Shown here piece after piece: positions 19,971 through 28,908 of a stretch of DNA of 64,000 nt (position 1 is the stretch's first letter; each line of letters begins with the position of its first letter). A program made the translations under genes and the position numbers. Source of the DNA: Clostridiaceae bacterium AM27-36LB (lineage in GTDB: Bacteria > Bacillota > Clostridia > Lachnospirales > Lachnospiraceae); contig QUJQ01000004.1 of NCBI GenBank assembly GCA_003480725.1, forward strand, positions 1 to 64,000. Reading direction: 5' to 3'. The notes beneath the pieces were generated by a model. That model did no database searches. It was not told where the DNA came from and was given only the letters and a program-made list of their open reading frames with translations.

Positions 19971-19976
19971 CTCCGT

Positions 19977-20585
19977 TTATTCTCTATAATTTTTATATAA
20001 GATTGCATAATAAATAATACACGCAAGCATTCCCAGTATGCCCAAGACAGAAGCAATAACTTCCAGGTGGTTGTCTCCTCTTATTTGCAGTATCGTCGGA
20101 AGCATGATCAGCAAGAGCAGACATAGAAGAATCAGTATCTGAGAAATTTTTCGCAATATCCTGTAACGTTTTGAGGACATCCCCTCCGGAACACAGCTTT
20201 CAGGATGCATCAATTCTGCCCGAATGACCATTCCTAAGCGCCCACAAATACGATACGCATGGTATTCTTTTCCATCGATTGTAAATTCCGGGCATAAGCC
20301 TTCCTTTGTGATGACCAGATCAAGATGATTCCGCTGTGCATACCGGAACAGCTGCTCTGTCATCTGTCTGGGTGTGGTACAAAAATCATCCGGCGAAAAA
20401 CTGAAGGTTCGAATACTTTCACTTTCCACAACCTTTTTATAATCATCCAAAATATCAGCAAATTTATTTCCCTGTTTTTCTTCTGCTTCCATTTTCTGCA
20501 GATAGAGATCCACATTCAGGTCTGTAAGTTCTGTTTCCTGTATTTCCCCACAAAAGGAAAGTGCTGCCTCTTTGATCGTCACCAT
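19977..20585 (-). CDS. unrecognised protein with C-terminal membrane hairpin
   Basis: A 202-residue protein that I do not assign to a family. The first 140 residues are soluble and mixed alpha/beta, with a charged helix near 25-50 and a conserved-looking segment CPEFTIDGKEYHAYRICGRLG. Two membrane helices follow (about 147-167 and 176-196), separated by a short loop, so the N-terminal part probably faces the cytoplasm. It is 48 bases after the cysteine-cluster gene and may be the last gene of a three-gene unit with the GTPase-nuclease fusion. Confidence 0.7.
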   Translation of the reverse strand: MVTIKEAALSFCGEIQETELTDLNVDLYLQKMEAEEKQGNKFADILDDYKKVVESESIRTFSFSPDDFCTTPRQMTEQLFRYAQRNHLDLVITKEGLCPEFTIDGKEYHAYRICGRLGMVIRAELMHPESCVPEGMSSKRYRILRKISQILILLCLLLLIMLPTILQIRGDNHLEVIASVLGILGMLACIIYYAILYKNYRE

Positions 20586-20633
20586 ACCGTATGGCCTCCT
20601 TTAATTTTGCCTTGATTTTAAAGGATGAAGTAA

Positions 20634-21296
20634 CTATAAGGTCAACTGTTTTTTTGCATTTTTCAGTCTTTCATAGAATTCCGTGTAAAAATCAGCCGTC
20701 GAATCATATGGTGTCAGATAAAATTTCTGCAGCACATCCATGCTGATGCCCTTCATCTGTTCCGGATGTGCTTCTATCCTTGTTTTCAGATCTCTCAGGT
20801 AATAATGCCAATCACATATATAGGTCTCATAACGCTTCAGATCCGGTGTATCCAGCCATTTTTTAATCTTCACCTTAGTCTTATTGGGCTTTGGACATTC
20901 ATGTACCTGCAGAAAATATTTAAAAGATCCATTTTCATAAAATCTTCCCAGTGGGAACAGACGGCAGATGCCCGGCCGAAATGCATGGATGCTGCAGCGT
21001 CCTTCCGGGTTCAGAAACGAACAGGCTTCTGTATTTCCTGATGCCATTTTCAGATTTGGCAGGATCACACTGTCAACGATCTGTAATTCGATCTTATCCA
21101 CCATCAGTCCATTAAAATCCGTATGTAATCCACAGCAAAGACGGTGGATATCCAGAGGATCCAGCACAATGGACTCCCCCATTCCCTGACAACAGGCAGA
21201 GCAACCCTCACATCCACCACAGTCTGCCTTTACCAGATCATTGGACGTGTACAGTCTTCCATCTGACACTTCCTTCATATCTATATTTCTTTCCAT
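20634..21296 (-). CDS. YkgJ-type cysteine cluster protein
   Basis: A 220-residue protein of the YkgJ/CxxCxxCC family. The N-terminal CGGCEGCSACCQGMG (about residues 26-40) and later cysteines CSFLNPEGRCSIHAFRPGICRLFPLG are the expected ligands of a zinc or iron-sulfur site. Family members are uncharacterised. It begins 14 bases after the translational GTPase-nuclease gene, so the two are probably translated from one mRNA and may be linked in function, for example ribosome or RNA quality control. That link is inference. Confidence 0.88.
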   Translation of the reverse strand: MERNIDMKEVSDGRLYTSNDLVKADCGGCEGCSACCQGMGESIVLDPLDIHRLCCGLHTDFNGLMVDKIELQIVDSVILPNLKMASGNTEACSFLNPEGRCSIHAFRPGICRLFPLGRFYENGSFKYFLQVHECPKPNKTKVKIKKWLDTPDLKRYETYICDWHYYLRDLKTRIEAHPEQMKGISMDVLQKFYLTPYDSTADFYTEFYERLKNAKKQLTL

Positions 21297-21310
21297 TCCT
21301 GTACCTCTTT

Positions 21311-24055
21311 TTATTTCTTCGACTTATGGGATCCGAACTCCGTCTCGCCCATCCGTACTTCCTGCAGATGTTTTGCCAGTTCCTCTGGCACATAATCAAA
21401 CAAATAATTTTTACTTCCCGGAAATTGTTCTACATAATCCCGGCGGATCTCCTGATTGATCCGTTCAATCTCTTCCTTCAATTCTCTGGCAGACATCATG
21501 GCGCAGCCCTGACCTCGGATGATCACCTGCTCCAGTCCATCAGAAGTTGCTACTGTCACCTGATATTTCCGTCCGATCTGATGAGCCGTCCGCTCGATAA
21601 AGCTGTCCGCAGTTTCCGCCTCTTTGGTGTAGACCACATGAATATTGTGGTATGGGATGATCTCTTCCTCATGGCCTTCTACCCGATAAGCATCAAATAC
21701 AAGGATCAAATTGCATTTCCGAAATCCCTGATAATTGCACATAATATCCTGCAGCTTCTCTCTGGCTCCCGCCACACTGACTTTTGCAAGCTCACTTAAT
21801 TCTTCCCAGGCAAAGATCACATTGTAACCGTCCACCAACAGATATTCCGGAGTCTGTACTTTGGGCTTGTATTCGCTTTTCCGTAATGTTTTATTCGATT
21901 CTCCGTAAACTCTATGGTTTTCTATTTCGGTATTCCGAAATCTCTTCGGTTCTCCGAATGTGCGGCGGAAAATCTCTTCCAATTCCTCTGTATCTGCTGT
22001 CATCTGGGCATAATCCGGTTCTCTTCTCGTATTTCCTGCACGTTGACGCAGTCTCTCTGCTGCCTCAATCATCTCTGTGTCCGAGAGTTCACCGTCCTTG
22101 CGGCCGCCCTCTCCGGTCAGCACACTTTCCAGATGCATATGTTCCGGTACTTCATACCATGGAATGACGGTTCCTGCTCCGTGATAACAGAAGACAGAAG
22201 AAGATGGATAGGCCAGATCTGCCTCCGGATCATAATCATTGGCTTCCAGCACATCCTCTTCATTATGACAGGGACCATACCCATGGAAGACACAGGTCAG
22301 TCTGCCACGCCCTTTGGTATACGAAGTCACATCCTTCTGATAATTTTTAATACATTCTACCGGGACGCTTCCGGTCAGCAAAGACATCTCCCCTTCCTGC
22401 TCCGGCAAACCCATGGTGGCTCCCATACGTTCCAGATCTGACATGGCACGTCCTACATTTTCTGCGGGAATCTCCAGCCGGAAATCATACCATGGCTCCA
22501 GCAGACGGCTCTCTACCTGCATCAGTCCCTGGCGGACTGCTCGATAAGTCGCCTGTCGGAAATCACCGCCCTCCGTATGCTTCTGGTGCGCTTTTCCACT
22601 CATCAAAGTGATCCGAACATCCGTCAGCTCTGCACCGATCAGCACACCCCTGTGCTGACGCTCTTCCAGATGGGTCAGGATCAGCCGCTGCCAGTTGCGG
22701 TCCAACACATCCTCTGAACAGGCAGATGCAAACTGCATACCACTGCCTTCTTCGCCCGGTTCCAGCAGCAGATGTACTTCCGCATAATGACGAAGAGGCT
22801 CAAAATGACCGATTCCTTCCACTGTATTGGTGATAGTCTCTTTATAGACGATATTTCCCTCATCAAAATCAACGGACACACCAAAACGTTCCCGTATCAG
22901 TGTCTTCAGTATCTCAATCTGAACTTCTCCCATGAGCTGCACTTCAATCTCCCGCAATACCTCATTCCAGTGAATATGAAGCTCTGGCTCCTCGTCCTCC
23001 AGGATTCGCAGGTTTCCAAGCAGCTGTACTGGATCACAGTCTCCTGGCAATGTCAGTTTATAATTCAGTACCGGTTCCAGTACCGGCACATTGATCTGAT
23101 GCTCCCTGCCGAGCCCCTCTCCGGCCTTCGTCTTTGTGAGTCCGGTAACCGCACAGACCACACCGGTCTCCGCTTCATTGACCATCTCATATTTTGTTCC
23201 GGAATAGACGCGGATCTGATTCACCTTTTCCTGCCAGCTTTCTCCATCCGAAGTTCCATCCAGCAGATCTTTTACCTTGAGCACGCCGCCTGTCACTCTA
23301 AGCCATGTCAGACGATTGCCCTGCTCATCCCGGCTTATTTTGAATACACGCGCGCCAAATTCCTGCTCAGACTTTTTTACATAAGCATACTGTTCCAGAC
23401 CTTTCAACAGTTTATCCACCCGGTCAAGCTTCAGTGCCGATCCAAAATAACACGGAAATACATGTCGGTCATGAATCAGCTCCCGTACAGTCTGCTCAGA
23501 AACAGTTCCATGCTCAAGATAGTATTCCAGCGCCTGTTCCTCACAGACTGCTACATTTTCCAGAAATTCCCCTGAGTCTGAAGCACAGTCAAAGTCCACA
23601 CACCGGTCATCCAGTTCTTTCTTCAAATGCTCCATCAGTAGCTCTTTGTCCGTTCCATTCTGGTCCATTTTATTAACAAACAAAAACACCGGGATGCCAT
23701 AGCGTTTGAGTAGCCTCCAGAGAGTTCTTGTATGTCCCTGTACTCCGTCCGCACCGCTGATCACCAGCACTGCATAGTCCAGCACCTGAAGAGTACGCTC
23801 CATCTCTGCCGAAAAATCCGCATGTCCCGGCGTATCCAGCAGAGTTACTTTCTTATCACCAAGGGCGAATTCCGCCTGTTTGGAAAATATTGTAATTCCT
23901 CTGGCCCGTTCCAGCTCATGAGTGTCGAGAAATGCATCCTTATTGTCCACTCTTCCTAGCTTTCGGATCGTACCACTCTCATACAACATGGCCTCCGACA
24001 GCGTCGTCTTTCCCGCATCCACATGCGCCAGTACTGCCATACAAAGATGTTTCAA
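21311..24055 (-). CDS. TetM-like translational GTPase fused to YacP/Rae1-type NYN nuclease domain
   Basis: A 914-residue two-part protein. Residues 1 to about 640 follow the EF-G/TetM layout: P-loop AHVDAGKT (10-17), RGITIF switch, LDTPGHADF, NKMDQNG, then domains II to V. A linker of about 90 residues leads to a NYN domain (about 738-880) that starts YLLVDGYNVIFAW and has four acidic residues placed for catalysis (Asp742, Asp788, Asp817, Asp839). That domain matches YacP, called Rae1 in Bacillus subtilis, a ribosome-associated endonuclease that cuts mRNA in the A site. The start is TTG 24055 behind GGGGG. The GTPase part alone resembles tetracycline protection proteins, but the fusion points to a housekeeping ribosome role. 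Confidence 0.88.
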   Translation of the reverse strand: MKHLCMAVLAHVDAGKTTLSEAMLYESGTIRKLGRVDNKDAFLDTHELERARGITIFSKQAEFALGDKKVTLLDTPGHADFSAEMERTLQVLDYAVLVISGADGVQGHTRTLWRLLKRYGIPVFLFVNKMDQNGTDKELLMEHLKKELDDRCVDFDCASDSGEFLENVAVCEEQALEYYLEHGTVSEQTVRELIHDRHVFPCYFGSALKLDRVDKLLKGLEQYAYVKKSEQEFGARVFKISRDEQGNRLTWLRVTGGVLKVKDLLDGTSDGESWQEKVNQIRVYSGTKYEMVNEAETGVVCAVTGLTKTKAGEGLGREHQINVPVLEPVLNYKLTLPGDCDPVQLLGNLRILEDEEPELHIHWNEVLREIEVQLMGEVQIEILKTLIRERFGVSVDFDEGNIVYKETITNTVEGIGHFEPLRHYAEVHLLLEPGEEGSGMQFASACSEDVLDRNWQRLILTHLEERQHRGVLIGAELTDVRITLMSGKAHQKHTEGGDFRQATYRAVRQGLMQVESRLLEPWYDFRLEIPAENVGRAMSDLERMGATMGLPEQEGEMSLLTGSVPVECIKNYQKDVTSYTKGRGRLTCVFHGYGPCHNEEDVLEANDYDPEADLAYPSSSVFCYHGAGTVIPWYEVPEHMHLESVLTGEGGRKDGELSDTEMIEAAERLRQRAGNTRREPDYAQMTADTEELEEIFRRTFGEPKRFRNTEIENHRVYGESNKTLRKSEYKPKVQTPEYLLVDGYNVIFAWEELSELAKVSVAGAREKLQDIMCNYQGFRKCNLILVFDAYRVEGHEEEIIPYHNIHVVYTKEAETADSFIERTAHQIGRKYQVTVATSDGLEQVIIRGQGCAMMSARELKEEIERINQEIRRDYVEQFPGSKNYLFDYVPEELAKHLQEVRMGETEFGSHKSKK

Positions 24056-24128
24056 TGCAAAATGCCCCCTTCTTATATATCCATTTATTTTAACACATAG
24101 AAAGAGGCTTTGTCTATTTTACGCAGAA

Positions 24129-24158
24129 AGTCCGGAAAGCTTCTCAGCCTCCCGGACT
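24129..24158. terminator. hairpin with weak T-tracts
   Basis: AGTCCGG (24129-24135) pairs with CCGGACT (24152-24158), with an inner AGC/GCT extension. It lies downstream of the candidate 24-residue gene on the minus strand and has only short T runs. The rest of the 390-base gap (24056-24446) holds that small open frame and A/T-rich DNA. Confidence 0.4.
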
Positions 24159-24206
24159 CTTCTGTCATTTATTCGCAAACACTCTACAATATAGGTTAAC
24201 TTCGCA

Positions 24207-24281
24207 TTAAGCACATACAGTTGAAAAACTGTTGTAATACTCCTTAAAAAATTCATTCAGTATACTTAAAATTTTCTTCAT
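24207..24281 (-). CDS. candidate 24-residue small protein
   Basis: ATG 24281 to TAA 24207 encodes MKKILSILNEFFKEYYNSFSTVCA, where residues 1-14 form an amphipathic, basic to acidic helix and the end has a single cysteine. A purine-rich AAAGGTG lies seven bases before the ATG. A hairpin at 24129-24158 could end the transcript. It occupies an otherwise empty 390-base gap. It may be a small membrane-associated or signalling peptide, or a chance frame; conservation is untested. Confidence 0.4.
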   Translation of the reverse strand: MKKILSILNEFFKEYYNSFSTVCA

Positions 24282-24446
24282 AACAGACACCTTTACCTTT
24301 CTGTGAGCTGTGTTGTCTTCCACAGTATGTTCAGTTACGATTGGATTTTCAGATCTGATTTCCTTTTGTTAAGTATAATGTACCACAACCTTATTAAAAT
24401 GTGAAATACATATAGTGGAAGAGTCGCGATACTTTTTAAGTATTAA

Positions 24447-25406
24447 CTACTGTCTGCATTTTTCTATAAACTCTTTCAGGATCTCCCTCGCCTGTTCGGC
24501 CGCACCGCTTGCTTCTTCATGAAGCAGATCGTGACGGGCATGAGGAATCAGCTCTATCTGCACGTGGGTAAGTCCTGCTTTCCTGAACAGTGCTGCCACT
24601 GCCTGTACCCCTTTCCCTGCATCTCCCACCGGATCATCCGCTCCGGACAGTAGCAGGATCGGCAGGTCTTTTGAATATCTACCACAGAGCTCCGGCTTTC
24701 CTGTCCGCTGCATGGAATCCAGCAACTGCCAGAATAGCCCAGAGGAAATATTTTCACGTCGGCGCGGATCAGTCATATAGACTTCCAGTTCTTCGTTGTC
24801 AGCACAGAGCCAGTCAAAATCTGTCCGGTTGGGCGCAAATTTCTGATTATATGTACCAAATGATAATTTCTGAACCAACGGTGTCGTGTGATTAAATCCT
24901 TCTTTTTTGATCTGTCCTTCCACAACCTTTTTAATCATGGAAAGAACTACGAAAGGCTGTGTCCCGGTTCCCATGATCACCGCTCCTGCAGGCATACAAT
25001 TTTTCTGCTTGTCGTTAACATTCATCTCTGGAAGCGCACCCAGATATTCTCTGACTAAAAACGATCCCAGAGAAAATCCAAGCAATACCAACGGCAGGTT
25101 CTGGTAACGCTTCTTCAACAATTGGGAAAAGGCATGCATATCTGCAAGGGTCTGTTTCCATCCGGACTCTCCAAATGAGGCGCAATCAGGCCGACCTGGA
25201 TTTCTTCCATGTCCCGGCAGATCAAAGCCCGCTGTCACAACTCCCTGTGCCGCCAGTTCTTCCGCCAGCTTTTCATAGCGTCCCATATGTTCGGTCATCC
25301 CATGGGTAACTTGCAGAATCACTTTCGGCTCGTTGTCAGGACTCCAGATATATGCTTCCAATGCATTTCCGGCTGTACCGGAAAATGAAAATCTATCTAT
25401 TTTCAT
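24447..25406 (-). CDS. alpha/beta hydrolase (serine aminopeptidase S33 / monoacylglycerol lipase type)
   Basis: A 319-residue cytoplasmic hydrolase. The oxyanion region is VTHGMTEHMGRY, the nucleophile elbow GFSLGSFL carries the catalytic serine, the acid is in LLLSGADDPVGD and the histidine in IPHARHDLLHE. This matches the Hydrolase_4 (lysophospholipase-like) family. The start chosen is ATG 25406 (MKIDRFSFSG); the frame runs 36 codons further up but those overlap the divergent nitroreductase promoter. The substrate is probably a lipid or acyl ester, unproven. Confidence 0.85.
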   Translation of the reverse strand: MKIDRFSFSGTAGNALEAYIWSPDNEPKVILQVTHGMTEHMGRYEKLAEELAAQGVVTAGFDLPGHGRNPGRPDCASFGESGWKQTLADMHAFSQLLKKRYQNLPLVLLGFSLGSFLVREYLGALPEMNVNDKQKNCMPAGAVIMGTGTQPFVVLSMIKKVVEGQIKKEGFNHTTPLVQKLSFGTYNQKFAPNRTDFDWLCADNEELEVYMTDPRRRENISSGLFWQLLDSMQRTGKPELCGRYSKDLPILLLSGADDPVGDAGKGVQAVAALFRKAGLTHVQIELIPHARHDLLHEEASGAAEQAREILKEFIEKCRQ

Positions 25407-25443
25407 ATTGATCACTTCTTTCAAAAAATTATTATATACGTTC

Positions 25444-25472
25444 TTGTACCCGATTGTAAAGAATGCTATATT
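25444..25472 (+). promoter_or_regulatory. nitroreductase promoter
   Basis: TTGTAC (25444-25449) and TATATT (25467-25472) are spaced by 17 bases. Transcription would begin near 25479, which excludes the in-frame TTG at 25471 as a start codon and leaves a short leader with AAAAAAGGAG at 25496-25505. Confidence 0.65.
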
Positions 25473-25512
25473 GACAATAACAACAATAAAACTTGAAAAA
25501 AGGAGTATTTTC

Positions 25513-26055
25513 ATTGAATTTCAGACCGTAATTGAGAAAAGAAGAAGTATCAGAAATTTTGATCCAGGAAAGGAAGTCAGCCGCGAGCAGATCGAGACAC
25601 TGATACGTGCCGCCTCCCTGGCTCCATCCTGGAAGAATCAGCAGACATCCCGCTATTACTGTATCCAGTCCCCCTCTCGGATCGAGGAGTTCCGTCAGAA
25701 ATGCCTCTCGGAATCTAATCAGAAAAATTGCGCCGGTGCACCGGCACTGATCATCACCACCTTCAAAAAAGGAATCGTGGGATTTGACAAAGCTACCGGT
25801 TCCCCGGTCAATGAAGCAGGCGACGGCTGGGGCTACTACGATCTGGGACTTCAGAATGAAAATCTTGTCCTCAAAGCCGCTGAACTTGATCTTGGCACTC
25901 TCATTATGGGCATCCGCGACGAGCCAGCAATCCGGGAATATCTCAAGATTCCGGAGACCGAAATCATTGTCGCTGTAATCGCCGTCGGTTATCCGGCAGC
26001 CGAACCTTCCATGCCCAAGCGAAAAGCAGTGGAAGAGATTGCAACATTTTTATAG
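25513..26055 (+). CDS. nitroreductase family protein, apparent AUU start
   Basis: A 180-residue FMN-dependent NAD(P)H oxidoreductase of the nitroreductase family. It has the N-terminal phosphate-binding RRSIRNF, the flavin-contacting APSWKNQQ, and the C-terminal VAVIAVGYPA. No ATG, GTG or TTG lies at the expected position: an ideal AAAAAAGGAG is followed seven bases later by ATT GAA TTT CAG, where homologs begin Met-Glu-Phe. The promoter placement rules out an upstream start. Initiation at AUU, known for infC, is therefore the best reading. The physiological substrate is unknown. Confidence 0.85.
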   Translation: MEFQTVIEKRRSIRNFDPGKEVSREQIETLIRAASLAPSWKNQQTSRYYCIQSPSRIEEFRQKCLSESNQKNCAGAPALIITTFKKGIVGFDKATGSPVNEAGDGWGYYDLGLQNENLVLKAAELDLGTLIMGIRDEPAIREYLKIPETEIIVAVIAVGYPAAEPSMPKRKAVEEIATFL

Positions 26056-26070
26056 ATTCTGACATAAAAA

Positions 26071-26102
26071 AGGCTCCCGAAACCTGACAGTTCCGAGAGC
26101 CT
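26071..26102. terminator. bidirectional terminator
   Basis: AGGCTCcCGaAAC (26071-26083) pairs with GTTcCGaGAGCCT (26090-26102). A run of A precedes it, giving TTTTTTA on the minus strand. It separates the convergent nitroreductase and zinc-ribbon membrane protein genes. Confidence 0.78.
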
Positions 26103-26116
26103 GTATTTTATTTGTG

Positions 26117-27067
26117 TTAACGAAGTTTTCCAAAAGTTCTCTGTACTTTTTTGCCTTTATTTGCATTTCTGATGGTTGGAATTGCTCCCAACAGAAGGAA
26201 CGCATATACCAGAACCAGGTTTGCTGCATAAGAACCAAAATCAATGATATCTTCAGACAGAAGTAATGGGAAGTAACGATAACCTGTGGCGATATCCACT
26301 TCCAGCTCTCTTGCTATCATAATAGCCCAATCCAGGCGGTCTCCTACATAGGTCATGACAAGCATCAGGATCACGCTGATTACGATTCCTCGTTTGCTGA
26401 GCTTTCCGCTTCCAATCTCATAACCTTTCAAAGTGCAGACAGCCATGACCACACCGGAAAGAGCAGCCACATAACCAAGCTGGCTTAAGATCACGATACA
26501 TGCCACACCGAGCAGGGATCCTACCAGTGCACCGACGATACCACCGATCATATTTTCTTTCTTTTCATTTTCCTGATTCTGTGCCAGCGTAATGTTCTGC
26601 GCCAGAGAGGCTGCGCACTCCTCACAGAGTCCGATGTGATTACCGGATACCAGGTAGCCTTCGGTCTCTGTCTCGCGTCCACAGTACTGGCAGCACGGCA
26701 CGTAGCCTTTTCCGCGAAGAAATGCAGTCAGTTCCCGAATGGCTTCCTGCGCATTGGCACGGAGCTTTTTCTGATTGAGATAGCTTTTCAGTACCATAGT
26801 TACCGTATGTCCTTCATTTACCAGTCCAGACACAGTCTTATGTGCTTTCACGAACTCTTTGATTTCATCCTTTGTCAGGGTTTTTCCCTGATTATCAGCC
26901 CCCAGGCAAATGTTCAGCATATAATAAACTTTACCATTTACCTCATTTGGTCCCACGATCAGTTCAAAGCCATCTTTCTGTCCATGCAGCACTTCCTGTT
27001 CTTCATCAAACCGGAGTCCCAGATACTGCCCAAGCTGTTCATAGTTGCTTTTTACTTTTTTGTTCAT
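26117..27067 (-). CDS. zinc-ribbon and multi-pass membrane protein of unknown function
   Basis: A 316-residue protein. The first 120 residues are soluble. A four-cysteine zinc ribbon follows (CCQYCG ... LCEEC, about residues 125-149). A charged stretch (NQENEKKEN) leads into about four membrane helices (from about 173 to the end), the first glycine-rich (GGIVGALVGSLLG). The tail is basic (RNANKGKKVQRTFGKLR). It is a single-gene unit between terminators. I do not recognise a characterised family. Confidence 0.75.
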   Translation of the reverse strand: MNKKVKSNYEQLGQYLGLRFDEEQEVLHGQKDGFELIVGPNEVNGKVYYMLNICLGADNQGKTLTKDEIKEFVKAHKTVSGLVNEGHTVTMVLKSYLNQKKLRANAQEAIRELTAFLRGKGYVPCCQYCGRETETEGYLVSGNHIGLCEECAASLAQNITLAQNQENEKKENMIGGIVGALVGSLLGVACIVILSQLGYVAALSGVVMAVCTLKGYEIGSGKLSKRGIVISVILMLVMTYVGDRLDWAIMIARELEVDIATGYRYFPLLLSEDIIDFGSYAANLVLVYAFLLLGAIPTIRNANKGKKVQRTFGKLR

Positions 27068-27131
27068 GTTACACTTTTCCCCTTTTGTATATTTTCATAG
27101 AGAAGTATAACATAACCCTCTCACAAAAGAA

Positions 27132-27155
27132 AGAGACACCCTCGCGGATGTCTCT
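27132..27155 (-). terminator. terminator after cstA
   Basis: AGAGACAcC / GGaTGTCTCT stem (27132-27155) with T-rich sequence on both sides (TTTTTATT on plus, TTTCTTTTG on minus). It lies 25 bases past the cstA stop. Confidence 0.7.
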
Positions 27156-27179
27156 TTTTATTATCTTTTATGTATTTAC

Positions 27180-28907
27180 TTATGCAGTTGCTTTTTTCGG
27201 GTTCTTCAAAGTCTGAACACCTTCAATAACAAGCACGATAGCAAGAACGATCAGCAGAACTCCAAGGATCGTCTGTGCCCACGGACCCCAGTCTGCACCG
27301 CCAGCCATGATCATACCAACCTGATTCTTAACGGTCAGTGCCAAAGAGCAGATAGTTACAACGATCATGAATCCCATAGGGAGCAGGAACATCTTGTTGT
27401 TCTTTCCGAGGTTACCAAGCCAGGTAGCTACAGCCAGAAGGCCGATACCTGCCAGCAGCTGGTTTGCTGCTCCGAACAGACCCCAGATCTTGCCGTATCC
27501 GTTCATACCAAGGAGAATACCAAGTACAACTGTCAGGATGGTTGCAAAGTACGGATTAACCATAACTTTCTTCCAGCCCTCTTTTACATCTGCTGCAGTT
27601 TCACCAGGCTCCAGCCAGAACTCCTGGAACATGAAACGTGCAAGACGAGTTGCAGTGTCCAGTGATGTCAGACAGAATGCAGAGTAGGTCAGTACCAGCA
27701 GAGAGTTCAGGATGGTGTAGCTTCCCGGAATGATATCGTCGATCATATGAGCAATACCACCACCGAAGATAGCGGTTGCTCCAACCAGAGCGCTATCCGG
27801 GTTAGCTGCGTTCCATTTGTAAGCATATCCAATTGCACACAGAGTCAGCACTGCAAGTACACACTCCAGAAGCATTCCGCCGTAAGCGATCGGTCTTGCA
27901 TCCGTTTCTTTGTCAAGCTGTTTGGACGTGGTACCAGAGGAAACCAGTGAATGGAATCCGGAGATCGCACCACAGGCAACTGTTGTAAACAGTACCGGGA
28001 ACAGATACTGCATTCCGTTTCCGTTGTCAACCGCAAATCCGGCGAATGCCGGGAAGCTGCTGTCAAAGGTCGGATGAGCTACGATAACACCAAAAGCTGC
28101 TACTGCCAGCATCGCGTACAGCAGGAAGGAGCTTAAATAGTCACGCGGCTGAAGAAGGATCCATACCGGTGTCACAGATGCAACTGCAATATAGATACCT
28201 ACGATCCACATCCAAGTCTTGGTGGACAGATAGATCGGATGGAAATTCATACCAACTGCCATAATAAGAATGATGGCAAGTACTCCAACAACAGAAGCAA
28301 TGCCCATTGGCATATTACGACGATATACGCAGAAACCAAATACGATAGCGATCAGAATAAACAGCAAGGAAATCATTGCCACCGTAGCTGGAGTTGCGGA
28401 TTTAGCCATATCAAGTGCGCCGCTTTCATCATATACTGCTCCAAATGTAGAAGCTACGATAGAAGCAAATGCTGCTACTACCAGGATCAGAGTCAGGTAA
28501 GAGAAGATGATAAACAGCTGTTTTGCACGTTTGCTCATGTTAGCGGAGATGATCTCTCCGATAGACTGTCCTTTGTTACGAACAGAAGCGAACAGTGCAC
28601 CAAAATCGTGAACGCCGCCGAAGAAGATTCCTCCGATCAGGATCCACAGAGTTACAGGCAGCCAGCCGAACATAGCTGCGCCGATCGGTCCGGTAATCGG
28701 GCCTGCGCCTGCGATAGATGAGAAATGATGTCCCATCAGAACCGGTGCTTTTGCCGGTACATAGTCCACGCCATCTTCCATGGTGTGAGCCGGTGTCTCA
28801 GTTTTGCTTTCACCTACGCCCCACTGCTTGCAGAGCCATCCGCCGTAGCAGATATATCCAGCTGCAAGAATAGCAACACAGATGATGAGAAGTACTAATG
28901 AATTCAT
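27180..28907 (-). CDS. cstA: carbon starvation protein CstA family transporter
   Basis: A 575-residue membrane protein with about 16 hydrophobic segments, of the CstA/BtsT family. Members import pyruvate or peptides during nutrient limitation. Typical motifs are VLMGHHFSSIAGAGPITGP (near residue 57), FGGVHDFGALFASVRNKGQSIGE and SGFHSLVSSGTTSKQL. ATG 28907 comes one base after the stop of the upstream small gene, so translation is coupled. The promoter region holds 21-bp-spaced direct repeats of the LytTR type, which would fit control by a LytS/LytT-like two-component system, as for E. coli btsT. Substrate is inferred from family only. Confidence 0.93.
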   Translation of the reverse strand: MNSLVLLIICVAILAAGYICYGGWLCKQWGVGESKTETPAHTMEDGVDYVPAKAPVLMGHHFSSIAGAGPITGPIGAAMFGWLPVTLWILIGGIFFGGVHDFGALFASVRNKGQSIGEIISANMSKRAKQLFIIFSYLTLILVVAAFASIVASTFGAVYDESGALDMAKSATPATVAMISLLFILIAIVFGFCVYRRNMPMGIASVVGVLAIILIMAVGMNFHPIYLSTKTWMWIVGIYIAVASVTPVWILLQPRDYLSSFLLYAMLAVAAFGVIVAHPTFDSSFPAFAGFAVDNGNGMQYLFPVLFTTVACGAISGFHSLVSSGTTSKQLDKETDARPIAYGGMLLECVLAVLTLCAIGYAYKWNAANPDSALVGATAIFGGGIAHMIDDIIPGSYTILNSLLVLTYSAFCLTSLDTATRLARFMFQEFWLEPGETAADVKEGWKKVMVNPYFATILTVVLGILLGMNGYGKIWGLFGAANQLLAGIGLLAVATWLGNLGKNNKMFLLPMGFMIVVTICSLALTVKNQVGMIMAGGADWGPWAQTILGVLLIVLAIVLVIEGVQTLKNPKKATA

Positions 28908-28908
28908 G

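Noticed and set aside
21311..24055. Calling the TetM-like GTPase an acquired tetracycline resistance gene.
   Set aside because: The nuclease fusion, the chromosomal operon setting and the lack of mobile sequences argue for an intrinsic ribosome-associated role.
24424..24443. Third copy of the cstA-type repeat (AAAAAGTATCGCGA) after the hydrolase gene.
   Set aside because: It is part of an A/T-rich ATACTT/AAGTAT hairpin, is single, and has no 21-bp partner, so similarity is probably chance.
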